Shown: positions 43,087-56,693 of the stretch, piece by piece
Layout: each line of letters starts with the position of its first letter
Position numbering within the stretch: position 1 is the first letter of the stretch
Origin: Hydractinia symbiolongicarpus
Lineage: Eukaryota; Cnidaria; Hydrozoa; Anthoathecata; Hydractiniidae
Direction of reading: 5' to 3'
DNA: 64,000 nucleotides
Assembly (NCBI RefSeq): GCF_029227915.1
Contig: NC_079879.1
Location: 18,786,001-18,850,000 of the forward strand
Translations under genes and position numbers: made by a program
The notes under the pieces: generated by a model
What the model saw: the letters and a program-made list of their open reading frames with translations, nothing else
What the model was told of the DNA's origin: nothing
The model's database searches: none

Positions 43087-45274
43087 TGTTTGATTTGATG
43101 TTGTTGTGTTGTGATGGCTTGTTTTGTTGGTGATGTTATCAGCCGTCAATCAATGTTTCCGTGTATTGGTACCACCATTGAAGCCTGTTTTCAAAGAACG
43201 GCATCACCCGCCACCCTCAGTCCCGGGCTTTTAACTTTTGAGATAAAAGAGATGACCACTGCGGGACGAGGGTTAAGTGCACCCCTTACATTTTTTGAAC
43301 GCGTGTTTGATTTTTATACAGCAGGGGGTATAGGTTTGTCTATGGTTTGTCATATGATCTAATAGAAGTCATATTACGGCCTCTTTGAAGGCCTTTGCAT
43401 AGTTGACGGCGTTCCGAGGGCCAAGCGCCAAGGAAAACGACTTGGGACGTCTTAGTCCTGGAGACTTGAAGGATTATACCGATGGCGCAGCGAGCGTATA
43501 TTAAAAAAAAGCGGTGAATTTATTAACTGCCATTGTATATCATTCTCAGGCTTATTTTGAAAAATTCTTTGTGGCAAACAGGAGGGTGTATTCTGTACGT
43601 TTGTATAGAAACTAAATACGGGAAATGTCGCTTTAAAGAACGCCTTAAAAAGTAATTTTTTCAATCATTTCACACAAAAATTGAATGCCAACAAAGAATC
43701 CAAATTATTATAACAAAACAGGTAACTGTGTTAAATGCACTCAAATTAATACAGAAAGTGAAAATTCTAAGAAAACGCTGAAAAGGGCCCTGTTTGTTTT
43801 TGTAGGCGAATTTTCATTTGACAAGTTCTTTTAATCGTCAACAAATATTTCCAAGCACGCACTTTCTATATCCGTCATTAAGTTGAGCAACTTCGCTTAT
43901 AGGACATTTTGCCTTTTTCATTAATTTGATAGCAGCAAAAAATTGTTGGCTACTCCGTTAGCGGCTCAGGGACCAAAAAAACCCTGAGGATGAGAATGAT
44001 ATACTTTAGGAGTACTAATTTTCACGGGTATTTATTTTCGCGAGTCAAGAAAAGTTGTACTTCACGGGTATTAATTTTCGCAAATCGAAGAAATGTTGAT
44101 TTTTCGCGAGTAATAATTTTCATGAATTGTTCGTATTTCGAATTTTCGCGGGAATTGATTTTCGCAGAAGTAGACTTTAAATAAAAAAATGTAATTTATT
44201 AACTTTGCATTCCACAAGGCTAATCAAACTAAATTGTTTAGTTTTATAAATGTATAATATAGATAGGAAAACAGATGTTATAGGGGTCGATGTATTTAGC
44301 AATCGTATTTGCAGCCAGCGAACTTGTTTCCAGAGTTTTTTTGTTTCTGGTAAAAAAAGAACGAACATAACTGTGTAAGATAAATAAATCCCAAAGTTAA
44401 CGTTGGCAAAGAGCAGAACTTAGAGTCCATTGCCCATGTGATTGCGAGTAAAACCTCTCACCAAAATATAGTGAGAGTAACAAACTTTCGACCATTTTAC
44501 AAATTCGCCAATTCTTGGCATGCGACGCAAATTTCTCAGATTCGTAAGTTGCATAAATTACGTTTCAATTGCGTCTGCTTCGTGCCGAAATATTAAAAAT
44601 GGCCATGCTGACACCAGAAAACTGGACATTATTAATTATTTATTTCTTTTTACATATAAATGATAAAAATCCAAGACTTTTTTCGTAAATATTATTATCA
44701 ATATAACATTGCTATTTTTTCTATTTGTACTTAGACCTTTATTATTTGTTTTGTTTTTTTCCCACTCTCAAACTGTCGTGTATATACAATTAATAGCTAC
44801 CACTTTTAACGCCACACACAAATATAAACTTACAAGGATAATTGGTTTTATGACACATAAATGCCATTATCCGTTTTAAAAACGGAATAATAAACAGTGT
44901 GATAGCAAGCATAAGACAGTGATAAACAGCAATACTTTCCAGAGGCAAAATTCTAGCTATGAGATATTAAAGTTGCAAAAACATTTAGAAGAGTTAAAAG
45001 TATAGCATTGTTGCAAACAAAATAATAAAAAATAAAATATAATTTTGTATTACAATTTTATAATCTTTTATTTAAATTTTTAAAAATATAATTTTGTGTT
45101 AAAATTGTGTTAACAAAATTGGCAAGATAAATGTAAATGTTTTAAATATTTGATATTAATAAATGCATTATGTTTGGATGAAGTGTAAAATCGTTCAAAA
45201 TTAATCCTACTGAAATTTTAATTAATTTCATTTAAACTTTTTAAACGCTCAGTTTCTGCAAGAATAAAAAAATA
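43087..45274. other. Intergenic between HGD and PDXK; tandem TTTTCGCG repeat
   Basis: The first few hundred bases should hold the HGD 5' UTR and promoter (HGD reads leftwards from 43086). At about 44015-44175 there are about four degenerate units of roughly 41 bp, each with TTTTCGCGGGTATTAATTTT-like sequence. The rest, below the PDXK stop, is AT-rich with nothing recognised. Confidence 0.6.
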
Positions 45275-48200
45275 TTACGTGAAGGTTCGAATTTCAGCCG
45301 TGAATGTTACTTCGGGATTTCGGATTATGTCTAAGCTTTGAACTAGACGAAGTTCTTTTTGTGCAACTGATGGTTTCTTTCCTTCTTCAGCAAGAGCTAA
45401 AAACAAAATAGACACTACAATTCTATAGCCAAATCATACATGTAAAAAACACTGAAATACGAAAAACACTGGCTAAATCGTGGTGTTTTTTAAAGCAGGT
45501 TTTTTACCACAAGATGCAAGCCTTTAACACATAATGGGCATTGAACTCCTTCATGGTAACATTTCTTTCTCGCATTGATATTCACTCTTTCAGGAAAGTA
45601 TTCCTGATCTCTCAACGCTAATTTATTTGAGTTTCGCTAATGCTTCAGGTCAAAGCTTTAACATGTTCTTTTAAAATTTATAATTAGAGTCCATTTTAGT
45701 AGGAGAAGGTAAATAGAGCATTTAAACATTCGAAAAATCAAATATATCTAAAAAGAAAATTGTTTAAAAAATTCGAATTATCAATTTTTTGGGAGTCAAC
45801 TATAAATGATTACATAAAGTTTTGCGGTTTTGATTGGTTCACATCTTCAGATGAATATCCAATCACCTGATTCAAGGCTATCGCTCACAACCTCAAAAGG
45901 TTTGGAAAAAGAAGTTTCATGCAACATACCATTCGCTTCCATCAACGTTTTTTTCAACACCGCTTGCATTGCAGACATGGTCTTTTCGCATGCCAGCTAC
46001 ATAAAACAAATTTTAGGAAAGTGAGTTAGAGGGGAAACAAAACAATCTATCCTGCAACAACAAGGTTTCCACTCATTTTGCTAATAATTTTTTTCAGCAT
46101 ATTGAAGAGAATTTAGAAGAATTTAAGCGGATTTTTTGGAGATTGTTTTGACTAGCAAGAAAAAACAAATATAAAGTTTAGAAGATTTTAGGAGAATTTG
46201 AATTAGTGAAAGTGTTAGGATCACAAGAGTCAGGAATTCCAAAAAAAAATTGAGCAAGGAAGACAATAGAATTGACCAGATCTCATTTCTGCATTAGCTG
46301 ATTAAGAGTATAATGTATTAACTTATATTACGCAAAAGAAAATCCATTACAAAAATTGAGTTTTTAAGAAAATTTGAGTCCTATTTACACCAATAATTCA
46401 TCAAAAATATGCAGAAGTAACACACCTTTAGATTATCCGGATGCACGTGTAGCCATGCCAACAGCATGCTGGAAAACAAATCCCCAGTACCAGTAAAGGT
46501 CTCATCAAGTCGTGGAACCGGTAGACGAATATAGTGGCCCTTTTCTAATAGATTAGAAGAAGATTGACATTAAAAAACATGTTTTTCAACGACATTTAAA
46601 TGTCAAAATAATGAACAAGAGTTATTTCCATTTAACAAGTTTACAAACTTAGGTATATTGCAAGTTTGACCCAGTCAGACATTTCATTTGCTGAAATTAT
46701 TTTGGTACTGCCCAATGCATACTCAAGATATACCAAGAAACGACTAAAGTTGTGCCAACTCAACTAAAAGCAACTTACTATCATGCTGTGAAGCCAGTAA
46801 AACCAACCTGTCTTCGTTCTCTAAACATGTACTTGTGAGAATGACTGTTTTAACTCCTATGCTGTGCAGCAACTTTAATGCCTGAAATATCAAACACGTT
46901 CTTAAAGTTGGTAGCCAATTTAAAACATTGAATTTCTGTACATCTAAATTTTCGTACAAACTACACAGAACTAATAAAGTATGTTTTTTTTTCTTTCCAT
47001 GGTATTTGTAAGGGAAAAAAACCTTCCAAAGTGACTTAATTCTTCTGTACACGAGAAGAGATAATGAACATCATCAAACCGTAGTTAAATTTCATTAAAG
47101 GAGAATTATAGAAAATTCACATTGCACAACAATTAAGAAAAAAGAAAACCGCAAAAATACCTTGCAGGCATCTGACTCAGTTTTTATTTCCACCCCAGTT
47201 AAAAGTCTGAAAGAAATAGTTGTCTACACACTCACTGTAATGCAGTAATTTTTAATCAACAAGCATCTAACGTCCTATACATATGTATACCCTGTATGAG
47301 CTCGGTGTTGGGGAGGGAGAATTATAAAAGAAAAAGAAATATCCGAAATAATAATAGAGTATCAACCATTGTAATAATTCCGTGTACACTTTTGTTAGAA
47401 AATGCTGGTACTAAAATAATTTTTAATTTCACTTACTCAGCTTCGAATTGATTAGGAGTCAAGATATCAGCGAGAGGAACAAGTTCATCACGATAGATCG
47501 GCAGCAAACTTTCAGGAACATACTAGCAAAAAAGTTAACTCAAATAGTGCAAAATCATTTTTCTTCGTATTAACAAAAGTAAATGTACAAAGCAGGTTCT
47601 TTAATTCATTTTTTATGCAAAAGATAGACCATCATAATGTTAAAAAAATATCAAACTTACAAATTTCCCATCATCTCCCATAACAGGATCACACACTAAA
47701 AATAATAATAAAATAAGAATAATAATTAACACGGAAATAAAATAAATAAATAATTAAAAATACAATAAATGTACCATATATTATGTTAGGGTTTTTTAAT
47801 TTGAGGTGTTTTAAAACATTTACTATCTCCTTTAGAAATGATTCTGAGCCACAATATCCTAAAAAAAAATTAAGGCATATAATTTCAAGTTTAGTGCTCT
47901 ATCACTTTATAACAAAAATATTAAGACAGTTTTCTTTTGTCACACACAATGCTATCTAACATGTGTGCACTTTGAGGCAGCAATTTGTTATTTCTATATG
48001 TATACTTACACACTTTTCCTTGAATCTTTTCAAAAAATCAATATCATTTCCTTTCACCAGTGAATTTTACAACAAAAAGTATATTTTTCATGATGGTGTT
48101 ATACCAAAAATTTATTTTTGCAATTTTCTAAGTTGAAGACATGGGTTGAGACTATTTACCTACTATCTGCACACAGTAAAAGACGCTATTTTTAGTGTTA

Positions 48201-51006
48201 ACAATGATTTCCAATATTTATTACTTTATGAATTTTAACATTTTATTGGTTTGGTTACCAATCTATCGGTTTATCAGTATAATATACCGGTTTTTAAATA
48301 TATCACAATGTCAATACAATTACATTGACATAAAAACAGAGTTTATCATTACTCTGCCATTCACCTATAACCTAAACGTTTAAGGACAGCGGCCATATTG
48401 GGGCTAAACTAACCTGTTAAAAAGTGAGAGTAAATATCAATTTCATTTTCTTTCAAACCATTAAAAAGTACTTTTAACTCTTCTGCCTGTAGAACTTGAC
48501 CTTGAATTGATTTATAACCTGCAACAAGAATAGCAAATGTAATTATAATGAAAATAAATAAAATTTGATTGGATCTAATACCTGATTTAAAATAGTACAT
48601 CTGCTACAAGCTGTTACATGCGGTTAATATTTGCAAGTTTTAACGTAATCCTCAAAAACAAATAAGTGTACAATGCAAATCTTGAAGGTATCAATGTTAT
48701 GCACTTTGTGTTAAATTTATACAGTACATGAAAAAAATATGACCGCAAGACCTTTGAAATTCACCTCACAAAAACAATATCTAAAGTATTGTCTCACTCC
48801 TATTACATTAGCAAAGAATTGCAGAGGTAAAAAAATATTTCTCTTATCTTATAGTTTTTATTATTGCAAATTCAGTTCACTTTAAAACCAATGGAAGAAA
48901 ACTAATCAGTTATAGAATCTACAATACAATTCGTACCAAATACTGCGAGTTTGAACAAACATGACACTTTAATCAACCGAAAATAATAATTGTATTTCAA
49001 ATAAAGATTTGAGCATATTTCATCAAAATTAATCTGAAACAAAACTTTGTACAAAGTCGTCTGCTGTGGCTAACAATGTGAAAATATAAAAAAACCCGAC
49101 TTATTTTACTAATCTAATAAAAGTGGATCCTATCTGCTGAACCATCTTTTTTAGTATGTAACAAAAAATTGTTACCTGTGTGGTTAGACAATTGTACAGA
49201 ATTCATTGCATCCACATCAAAACCTAGAACCTAAAACAAGAGGTTCACACAATTTCACATGATGTTTGATGGTTTCATCAGCAAATCATAGTGAACACTG
49301 ATGCAATTCCTATCTCGATAATTAAAGTTGTTTACATTACATTTTATTCAAAATCTCTTGTGTTTTTTAAGGTTGATTTTAATTTTTCATTACATTAATG
49401 TGTATGTAAACAAACTTAAGAACTATTAAGCAGACAAACAAAACAAAAAAAAGTAGAGGAAGTCAATTTTAGTGTGCTTGTAAACAAATTATATCATTCT
49501 ATATACTTGAATTTTGTCACATCAGGAATTAATTGCATCCCCGTTTGCCAACTGCCAACATGTATTGGAAGGGATACATTCTGGTTTTGGTTTATAATAA
49601 GTTTGACCAAATTTCTTGCAGCAGTAAATAAAAACAGTCGATTGATATTTTTAGTTGTTCAATGACTGCTTTAATTATCATCATCAGCATCATCATCGGA
49701 TTAACATCCGTTTTCCATACTATCATGGGATATATTAATGACTGTTTTTAATCTGATCCAGAATGTGCTTGTTTTAAACTCAAACTCGTCTGCATTAAGT
49801 CTGCCCTTTTAACCACCTGCCAAATCTTTCCCAGTCTAGCACTTGTCCTAAGACTACACTTTATCCTCCTCTGAATGCCCCAGCCAAGCAGATCTTCTTA
49901 TCTGGGTAATGGCCCAAAAGTAACTCAGCCTGCTTTTTAGCTTATCTAAACTCTTTCTGTCTTTCAAACTGGTGTTACACATCCACCTAACTATTTTCAT
50001 ATCATTCTTTTCTGAATCGCTCTGTGTGAATAAAACACAATAATACTAGGAAATTTGAATTAGCAAGTATTTAAACTACAATTATTTTATTTCTAATTTT
50101 TTTTGAGTTAAATGTCACTTTTTTAACAAAAATAAATAACTTGTACCTCCAAGCAATGTTACCCAGAGACAGATAGGATTAAGTCTGTACTAAATGTTTA
50201 TGATGGCATTATCAGAGGATATTGACTGATGTCTAAAGCATTGCTTGACTTGCGGGTACAACTGTTTTAGTTGTGCATATTTAGTGATACATATTGTGGT
50301 GTTCATTTGTTAATCCTGTATAGGCATTTTTGGCATTTGCATACTGTTTGTGTCTTACGCGCTCCGTAACTGTACGTAATTTGTTGAGAAACGGTAAAAA
50401 CTATCATAAAATATTAAGCAACTGTTATAACTGAGATACTTCTTTCTAATTACATTCACGCAGATACAAAATAAACACCAAAAATCACAATTACATCTTG
50501 GAATAATCAATAGACAAATCCAGATAATAATCTTTCTCAGTTTGGAGGAGATATCACAGTTCAAAAAGTTTTTTATCTTTATTTTATCAACATATGCTCA
50601 CTCAACCACCAGAAAATATTTAAAATTTAAAAAAATGAGAATTTTATAATTTTAGCCATTTTTATACTTATATTTAACTCCTTTTTTAAAAAAATATTAA
50701 AATTAATTATCATATAAAGGCCCTAATATCATATTTATTTTTTTAGACTAGTTTTACGGGCATACAGGAAAATGTTACTTTATATATCTTTCTTCTACAA
50801 AAGTGCTAAGTTTGACTTAACTTCGCTAAGTTCAGGAGGGAATGTAGACCAGCCAGAAATTATTAAAAAGTCTTTGAGCAGACTAGGATTAATGTAGATA
50901 TTACAAATTTACTAGACACCTGTAAGGGAAATGTTGCAGACTTGTTTCCAACATAGCCAGACACAACATGACTTTGTATTGACAGAATACGTTTCAACTT
51001 TTCCAT
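45275..51006 (-). CDS. PDXK: Pyridoxal kinase, complete
   Basis: Eleven minus-strand exons: 50920-51006, 49176-49230, 48414-48518, 47775-47858, 47661-47695, 47437-47522, 47161-47206, 46779-46881, 46426-46544, 45930-45996, 45275-45396; 909 nt, 302 aa (human 312), all phases consistent. The N-terminus [20 protein letters not shown] and then [10 protein letters not shown] match the pyridoxal-binding start of [23 protein letters not shown] and [13 protein letters not shown] follow, then [15 protein letters not shown] with the catalytic Asp of the GTGD anion-hole motif, and KELRLVQS near the C-terminus. It phosphorylates pyridoxal, pyridoxine and pyridoxamine with ATP in the cytosol, supplying PLP. 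It has no operon-like link to its neighbours. Intron 2 carries a non-LTR retrotransposon relic. Confidence 0.96.
49672..50045 (-). pseudogene. 3' end of a degenerate non-LTR (LINE) retrotransposon
   Basis: On the minus strand from about 50045 a degraded frame reads like the C-terminus of a LINE reverse transcriptase ([17 protein letters not shown], then [13 protein letters not shown]), with stops. It leads into a 3' tail containing CCATGATAGTATGGAAAACG and a GATGATGATG simple repeat, the usual 3' signature of one widespread invertebrate LINE/SINE family. It lies in a PDXK intron, same strand. Dead copy. Confidence 0.6.
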
Positions 51007-54000
51007 TGCCATTAACACATTCACCAAATTAAACGCTTCTAATAACCTTTTTTATATATCTAAAATAAAACTTTATGAACATTAAAGCTGAAATTCAACC
51101 ATTGAGACAAGAAAGACTTTTTGGCAATGTGGCAATTGTTTAGGGGTTTCGAATTAAGATTTTAAATAGGGTTGTGAACTTTTTTTAATGGTATACATTG
51201 ATGTACTCAAATGTTTGATAAATTGACACAACTGTTGTGTTAAACTTTGGACCATCTATGTTTAAAATTGATTATTGTCAAGTTCTGCATCTGGGATATA
51301 TTTTCCACATTTTGCTTGCATACATTAATTTATTTTCTGTGAAATAAATTTTGCATTTCTGTTGGAGTTTTAATCTCAAGAAACCTAAAAAGTACAACAG
51401 AAGAGAGTTTGTAATAATGAAAAATAGCAAGGTGGTTCGAAGGGAAACATAAAGATTAATGTTAACTTTATTTAAGCCTTTTTGGGGGGCTATAAAAAGC
51501 CTGTGGAAGGATAAATACCCTCTTCAAAAATAATAAAGCAGATATAAAGGCCTATCAATAAGAGAATAACACTCGAGCGAAAAATCGATTCCCCAAAATT
51601 ACAATAATTTAGACTGGGCAAGCAATCTGAATAAATAGAATAGAATAGATATAAACGCATATTTTATCACAAAGTCTTTTTTTATTTTACTTTATCTTTT
51701 TTATATATTTTTGTTTTTTACTGTAAATAATAAGGAGAACATTGATTTCCATGTGAGATAAATTGATATTGCTCAGCTCCAAATTTTTTTTTTTTGGAAT
51801 TGGGGGAGCAATTAATGGCTCAGCAAGTTTCTCATTCCTCAGAATTGGGCGAGCCTTTGCGTGAGCAAGAGCAATTGTTCTTCCGTTATTGATAAGCCAG
51901 CAGACATCATATTGGCGCAAAACTTGACACAAATGTTTGTTAGCACATTAGGGGACAACCGAAATAAAAGAATTTTGATGATCCATTAACTAAAATTGTA
52001 AAAAAGGTAACAAATTCCAACCTCTATAATGTATGCTTCAAAAGTTATTACAAAAAAAATTTGAAGGGTCGGGGCATAAAAAGCTCTCTACTTACTGTCC
52101 ATCTTACTTACTGTCCATCTATGGATTTGCTTGTTCATTTAGAATTACCTACAATTTTTTTCACAAAACTAATCTACAATCATTATTAAAATACTTTTCA
52201 ATGTCAAATTATTTTTTCACATAATCTTGTCATGTCATGATAACTAATAAAATTGCCTAGACCTGCTGCTGCTAGTTTAATTCATTTCCCTAATACTAAA
52301 TTTTAGAGGCTACATCCATACACAATTTACCACTGCCATAATAGTAATAATTTTCGCATGCAGAAAAATTCACAGTTAAAAAATATGAAAATTTTACATT
52401 ATTTTCACAAGATTTCCACAAGATTTACAATTTAGTTTTTAATTTATTTATTTGTTTTGCACCTTTCTAATTTCTTTTTATTCTATATACTTTACCTTTA
52501 TTATCACTTTCAATTTAATTTACTTTTAATTTGCTTCTTTAAATTTAAAATTTAGCTTGGCTAAGAGCTGTCATGGCAAACCATAATGCATTTTGCCATT
52601 GACAAGTGTGCACTAGTCAAAAAAATTTAAGTGGTGATAGAAACAAACCCTGTAGTGCAATTTTACAACCCTCCACCCCTTGAAAACCTAACTTTAGGGT
52701 CAGAACTTTTGCAGGCAGATTAGTTCGCTTCTTTGCATTTTATGGTTGCTTTCACGAAATTTTTTCACTACAAAAAAATCAAGGTTAGTGATTTAATTCT
52801 TCTTTAATCATCAACTAAAATACATTTGTTGTCTTTATTCTTCTTTGGTGCTATAAACATTTCTTGGATATTCCGATTTCTTGAAAAAGTAATAGATGCA
52901 GACTTCTGATTACTAAAAAAAAGATTTTCCTTGTCAATTAAGTGGTTTTTGGTTTTTAGAATAGTTTTGTTGCAAAATTTTGCAATTTTTAAGCAGTTCA
53001 GAATCAAAACTGCAGAAGCAAGACCTAACAAAACAAGAGTAAATAATCAAACTAATTAATTCTATTTTTATAATGTATGAAATGCGTAGTTTGGGTAAGC
53101 ACTGTCTTAATATGAGACAAGGATCCGGATCACCTTTTTTATCATAACATTTGAAGCTTTCATTAGAACGAGAGTTATATGTCATTGATAGAAGATCATC
53201 ACAAATTTATTTAAATATAAACAAATATATATGATAAAAAACTTATATTGTGTACTATTGTTTCCGAAATACACTTCTTTATTTTTTATACAGACCTTAA
53301 ATAAAAATCACACCACTCTTAAAATAGCAACTAAGTTATATAAGGGCATGGGCCAGAGGTTGAGTAAGTGTCTAACAATAAATGCGTTTATGACAATATA
53401 AAAACAGGTATTTTAAAGGTATTATGGTACACTATGGCAACTCTTGCCCAAGCGAAATTTTTAATTACATTTGTTTTAATTTCATTTTTGTTTTAGGCTA
53501 AAAGTAAAACAATTTTAAATTAAATTATATTTAAAATGAAATAATTATAAAATAGTTTAAGTTTAATTTAAAAAATATATATATACATACAATAAATAAA
53601 AATACAAAAGTCAAATTAAAAGTAAATTAAATTAAAAGTAGACAAAAAAGAAATTAAATAGAAAATAAAAAAATCGAAAAGAATTGAAAATGAATATATA
53701 AATAAATTAAAAATGCAATTTTAAACAGTTTTTCAAGTGACAGATCTCGGTGACCATACTAATGGCTAGATCAAGAATATACAGTACTGGAAAAAGGTTG
53801 TTTAACATATCGAGCGCGCAACGTGAGCGGACTCCTTCAATACGCGATGTACCACGTTTATAATAATAAGAAACAATTAAAATAAATTGTCAAGATCTAT
53901 CGAGAATCTAGTATCATGACAAAATCCATCTCAATGTGTCGATGATAGGTGATAATAAGAATACATAGAAAGTTTTTTTAATGAGAATAAAGAAAAAGTT

Positions 54001-54900
54001 TTTTTTTCAAACACATCTCCGTTTTATTTTATTTTTATTTTAAATAAGTGTATATTAAAAGAAAATTTTTAACTTTTGTATTTATTAAAGTTTTCAACAT
54101 ATTTTTTTTATCACTGCTTTTCGTTTGTAAACTTTTAAAAAAGCGATCTAAAAATGCTTTTCTATCACCGCTTTTCGTTCTTAAACTTTTATGCATAAGT
54201 TAAAAAAATATAACACAAAGGAAGTATAATTATATTTAAACATCCCGCGATTATTGTTGAATACATTCTTATAGTTTTATTATAAGAAAGTGTTAATGGC
54301 CTTTATAACTTCGAGAATGATATCGAGACAGATGCATCATGAAGCCCTCTTGATACAATTTGAAGGTAAAAAAACGTCTATTGCAATTTAAGAATACCGT
54401 CGCGAAGCGCGATGTTAAACAAAATCTTTCCAGTACTGTATGTCTAGCTAAGACAAGATACTGTGATGTAATTTTTCTTAACCTGTTACATTGATAATGG
54501 GATAAGTTGAATCATCAGGACATAGTAGATGAGTTGCGAATGCTTCCAAAGTTCCGCATATGCAAGCGCATCCTGACAAGCAAGAAAAGAAGGACCATCT
54601 TTTTTTCTAATCTATGGATTTTTAGGAATATAAGGTTGAAAATAAAGTAGAATAGTTTCTCCACTATTATCTTCTCTGTTTTTAAGTGCAGACATCACAA
54701 ATTTTAGAACCAGTTTTTTTTTTACCCTTAATATTTGCCTGTGCACATGCGTGTGCATGTCCATTGTTCTTGATGCAAAATCAAAACATTACATCACATC
54801 GAAATTCATCTATAACAGCACAGGCAGCAAGTTGGGCTAGGAATTCCCTAATTAGCAGTATAGCCACTTAAGTTGGCCAGCTGGGGAGAGAATTTCTTGT
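51007..54900. other. Intergenic upstream of PDXK, mostly AT-rich
   Basis: No confident gene. Weak items: a minus-strand 81-codon frame (51687-51932) with no family match, a short duplicated TACTTACTGTCCATCT (about 52089-52125), a possible small two-exon gene (next entry), and an exon-like open stretch near 54489-54577 on the minus strand with AG and GT borders. Long A/T tracts fill 53450-54250. Confidence 0.5.
52804..53185 (-). CDS. Possible small two-exon protein, unrecognised
   Basis: Exons 53134-53185 and 52804-53024 would join in phase (donor GTGATC, acceptor TTTTGTTAG) to give about 90 aa: MTYNSRSNESFKCYDKK, then a mildly hydrophobic LASAVLILNCLKIAKF stretch and a basic tail ending CILVDD. 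No known domain. Short length and a weak donor make this a guess. Confidence 0.2.
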
Positions 54901-54911
54901 TGAATTTCTTT

Positions 54912-55243
54912 GTGGTGCCAGAGATTAGTTGCTATAGCTCTCGTACTCTGTGCAGGAGACCAGGGTTCGATTCCTCTTGACAGCGATTCAACATGGACGA
55001 GTGAATGTTACAATAGCCCCAGGTTAACCCAAGTCATGTGAGGGAAGGTGGCACACTGTGTGGGCTGTTGGGTGTTGCCGAGAGTTGTCTAGTAAAATGT
55101 GGACCCTAATTGGGTCTGCATAGCTCAAAATGAGCATTAAATACTCTAGGACTCTCCATCTAAGCCATGGCTCCTCCTGGAAATAATAGACAGGGTATAT
55201 CCCTCGATATTTGTGAGGCTAGCCATGTAAAAATATGCACATC
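54912..55243 (+). repeat. tRNA-derived SINE, copy A
   Basis: A tRNA-like head with TCTCGTACTCTGTGCAGGAG and B box GGTTCGATTCC is followed by a body with TAAATACTCTAGG and ACAGGGTATATCCC, ending GCCATGTAAAAATATGCAC. Its body matches copy B at 56412 along its length with many differences, so the two are independent insertions. Confidence 0.7.
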
Positions 55244-55376
55244 ATCTAATTTCCAAGATCCTGTAGCTCAGAGAGCTTTAAACACAAAAAACAGCTTTAT
55301 TATCTCTCCCCTCCTTGTACATAAGTAAGTAAATATTATTTCACACAAGTACTTTTAAGCTATGGCTATAGCTACA

Positions 55377-55551
55377 ATACATGGAATCACATTCCCAATA
55401 TTTACTTGCGCGTGCATCTAAGTGATTACGTAATGCTCGATACGCGTGCAAAAATGGAGGTAAAAATGTAAACAAACCAAGCAGACACTAATGTGTCTGC
55501 TTGGTTTGTTTACACACGCAGGAAAAAACACGGCACTATGATTGAGTGTAT
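55377..55551. mobile_element. 175-bp non-autonomous element matching the RAG1-like element ends (copy 1)
   Basis: Starts ATACATGGAATCACATTCCC and ends CGGCACTATGATTGAGTGTAT, matching 36369-36480 at the left and about 42616-42648 at the right of the RAG1-like element. Between them the internal part is replaced by a 21-bp perfect inverted repeat (55468-55488 and 55493-55513, GTAAACAAACCAAGCAGACA...). TACA lies on both outer sides, a possible 4-bp target duplication. Confidence 0.7.
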
Positions 55552-55662
55552 TACAATAAAAATGATGTTGGATAGGAAAAATATGAAAAATGCTAGGTAA
55601 TGTCCATGTCTCTCAAAATTATCAAAGCAAACAGAAAAACGAACGTATAAAATATGTAGCGT

Positions 55663-55992
55663 GACGCTGTAGTTTAGTGGTTTTCACTCTCGTACTTTGT
55701 GCGGGAGACCAGGGTTCGATTCCTCTTGACAGCGATTCAACATGGACGAGTGAATGTTACAATAGCCCCAGGTTAACCCAAGTCATGTGAGGGAAGGTGG
55801 CACACTGTGTGGGCTGTTGGGTGTTGCCGAGAGTTGTCTAGTAAAATGTGGACCCTAATTGGGTCTGCATAGCTCAAAATGAGCATTAAATACTCTAGGA
55901 CTCTCCATCTAAGCCATGGCTCCTCCTGGAAATAATAGACAGGGTATATCCCTCGATATTTGTGAGGCTAGCCATGTAAAAATATGCACATC
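55663..55992 (+). repeat. Hybrid SINE at the duplication junction
   Basis: The head up to GTGCGGGAG is type B (as at 56412). From GGGTTCGATTCC onward it is type A (as at 54961). See the finding on recombination. Confidence 0.8.
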
Positions 55993-56125
55993 ATCTAATT
56001 TCCAAGATCCTGTAGCTCAGAGAGCTTTAAACACAAAAAACAGCTTTATTATCTCTCCCCTCCTTGTACATAAGTAAGTAAATATTATTTCACACAAGTA
56101 CTTTTAAGCTATGGCTATAGCTACA

Positions 56126-56300
56126 ATACATGGAATCACATTCCCAATATTTACTTGCGCGTGCATCTAAGTGATTACGTAATGCTCGATACGCGTGCAA
56201 AAATGGAGGTAAAAATGTAAACAAACCAAGCAGACACTAATGTGTCTGCTTGGTTTGTTTACACACGCAGGAAAAAACACGGCACTATGATTGAGTGTAT
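56126..56300. mobile_element. 175-bp non-autonomous element (copy 2, from the tandem duplication)
   Basis: Identical to 55377-55551 and exactly 749 bp away, so it arose by duplication, not a second insertion. Confidence 0.7.
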
Positions 56301-56411
56301 TACAATAAAAATGATGTTGGATAGGAAAAATATGAAAAATGCTAGGTAATGTCCATGTCTCTCAAAATTATCAAAGCAAACAGAAAAACGAACGTATAAA
56401 ATATGTAGCGT

Positions 56412-56693
56412 GACGCTGTAGTTTAGTGGTTTTCACTCTCGTACTTTGTGCGGGAGACCAAGGTTCGATTTCCCCCTTGACGGCAATTGGGGAGATGTTG
56501 CACTGGTGGGCCGTTAGATGTTGCAGGGAGTTGTCTGGGCAGAGTGCTGACCCTAATTTAGTTTGATCAGTGCAGGACAGAGAGAGCATTAAATACCCCA
56601 GGATTCCCCATCAAAGCCTGGCCTCTCCTAGAAATAATAGACAGGGTATATCCCTTGATATTTGTTAGGCTAGCCATGTAAAATATGCACATC
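56412..56693 (+). repeat. tRNA-derived SINE, copy B
   Basis: Head GACGCTGTAGTTTAGTGG (A box) and AAGGTTCGATTTCCC (B box), body with TAAATACCCCAGG and ACAGGGTATATCCC, end GCCATGTAAAATATGCACATC, followed by a CTATCTAT-type simple tail. Confidence 0.75.

Larger units (their letters stand above)
54955..56452. repeat. 749-bp perfect tandem duplication
   Basis: Units 54955-55703 and 55704-56452 look identical by eye. Each contains the body of a SINE, the 175-bp RAG1L-related element and the head of the next SINE. The junction lies inside a SINE head. Confidence 0.9.

Noticed and set aside
43111-43362. Plus-strand 83-codon frame beside HGD exon 1
   Set aside because: No similarity recognised; it lies in the expected HGD promoter/5' UTR and has no splice support.
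51687-51932. Minus-strand 81-codon frame with ALAHAKARP
   Set aside because: No family recognised; similar sequence on the opposite strand is equally open, and the C-terminal part is low-complexity.
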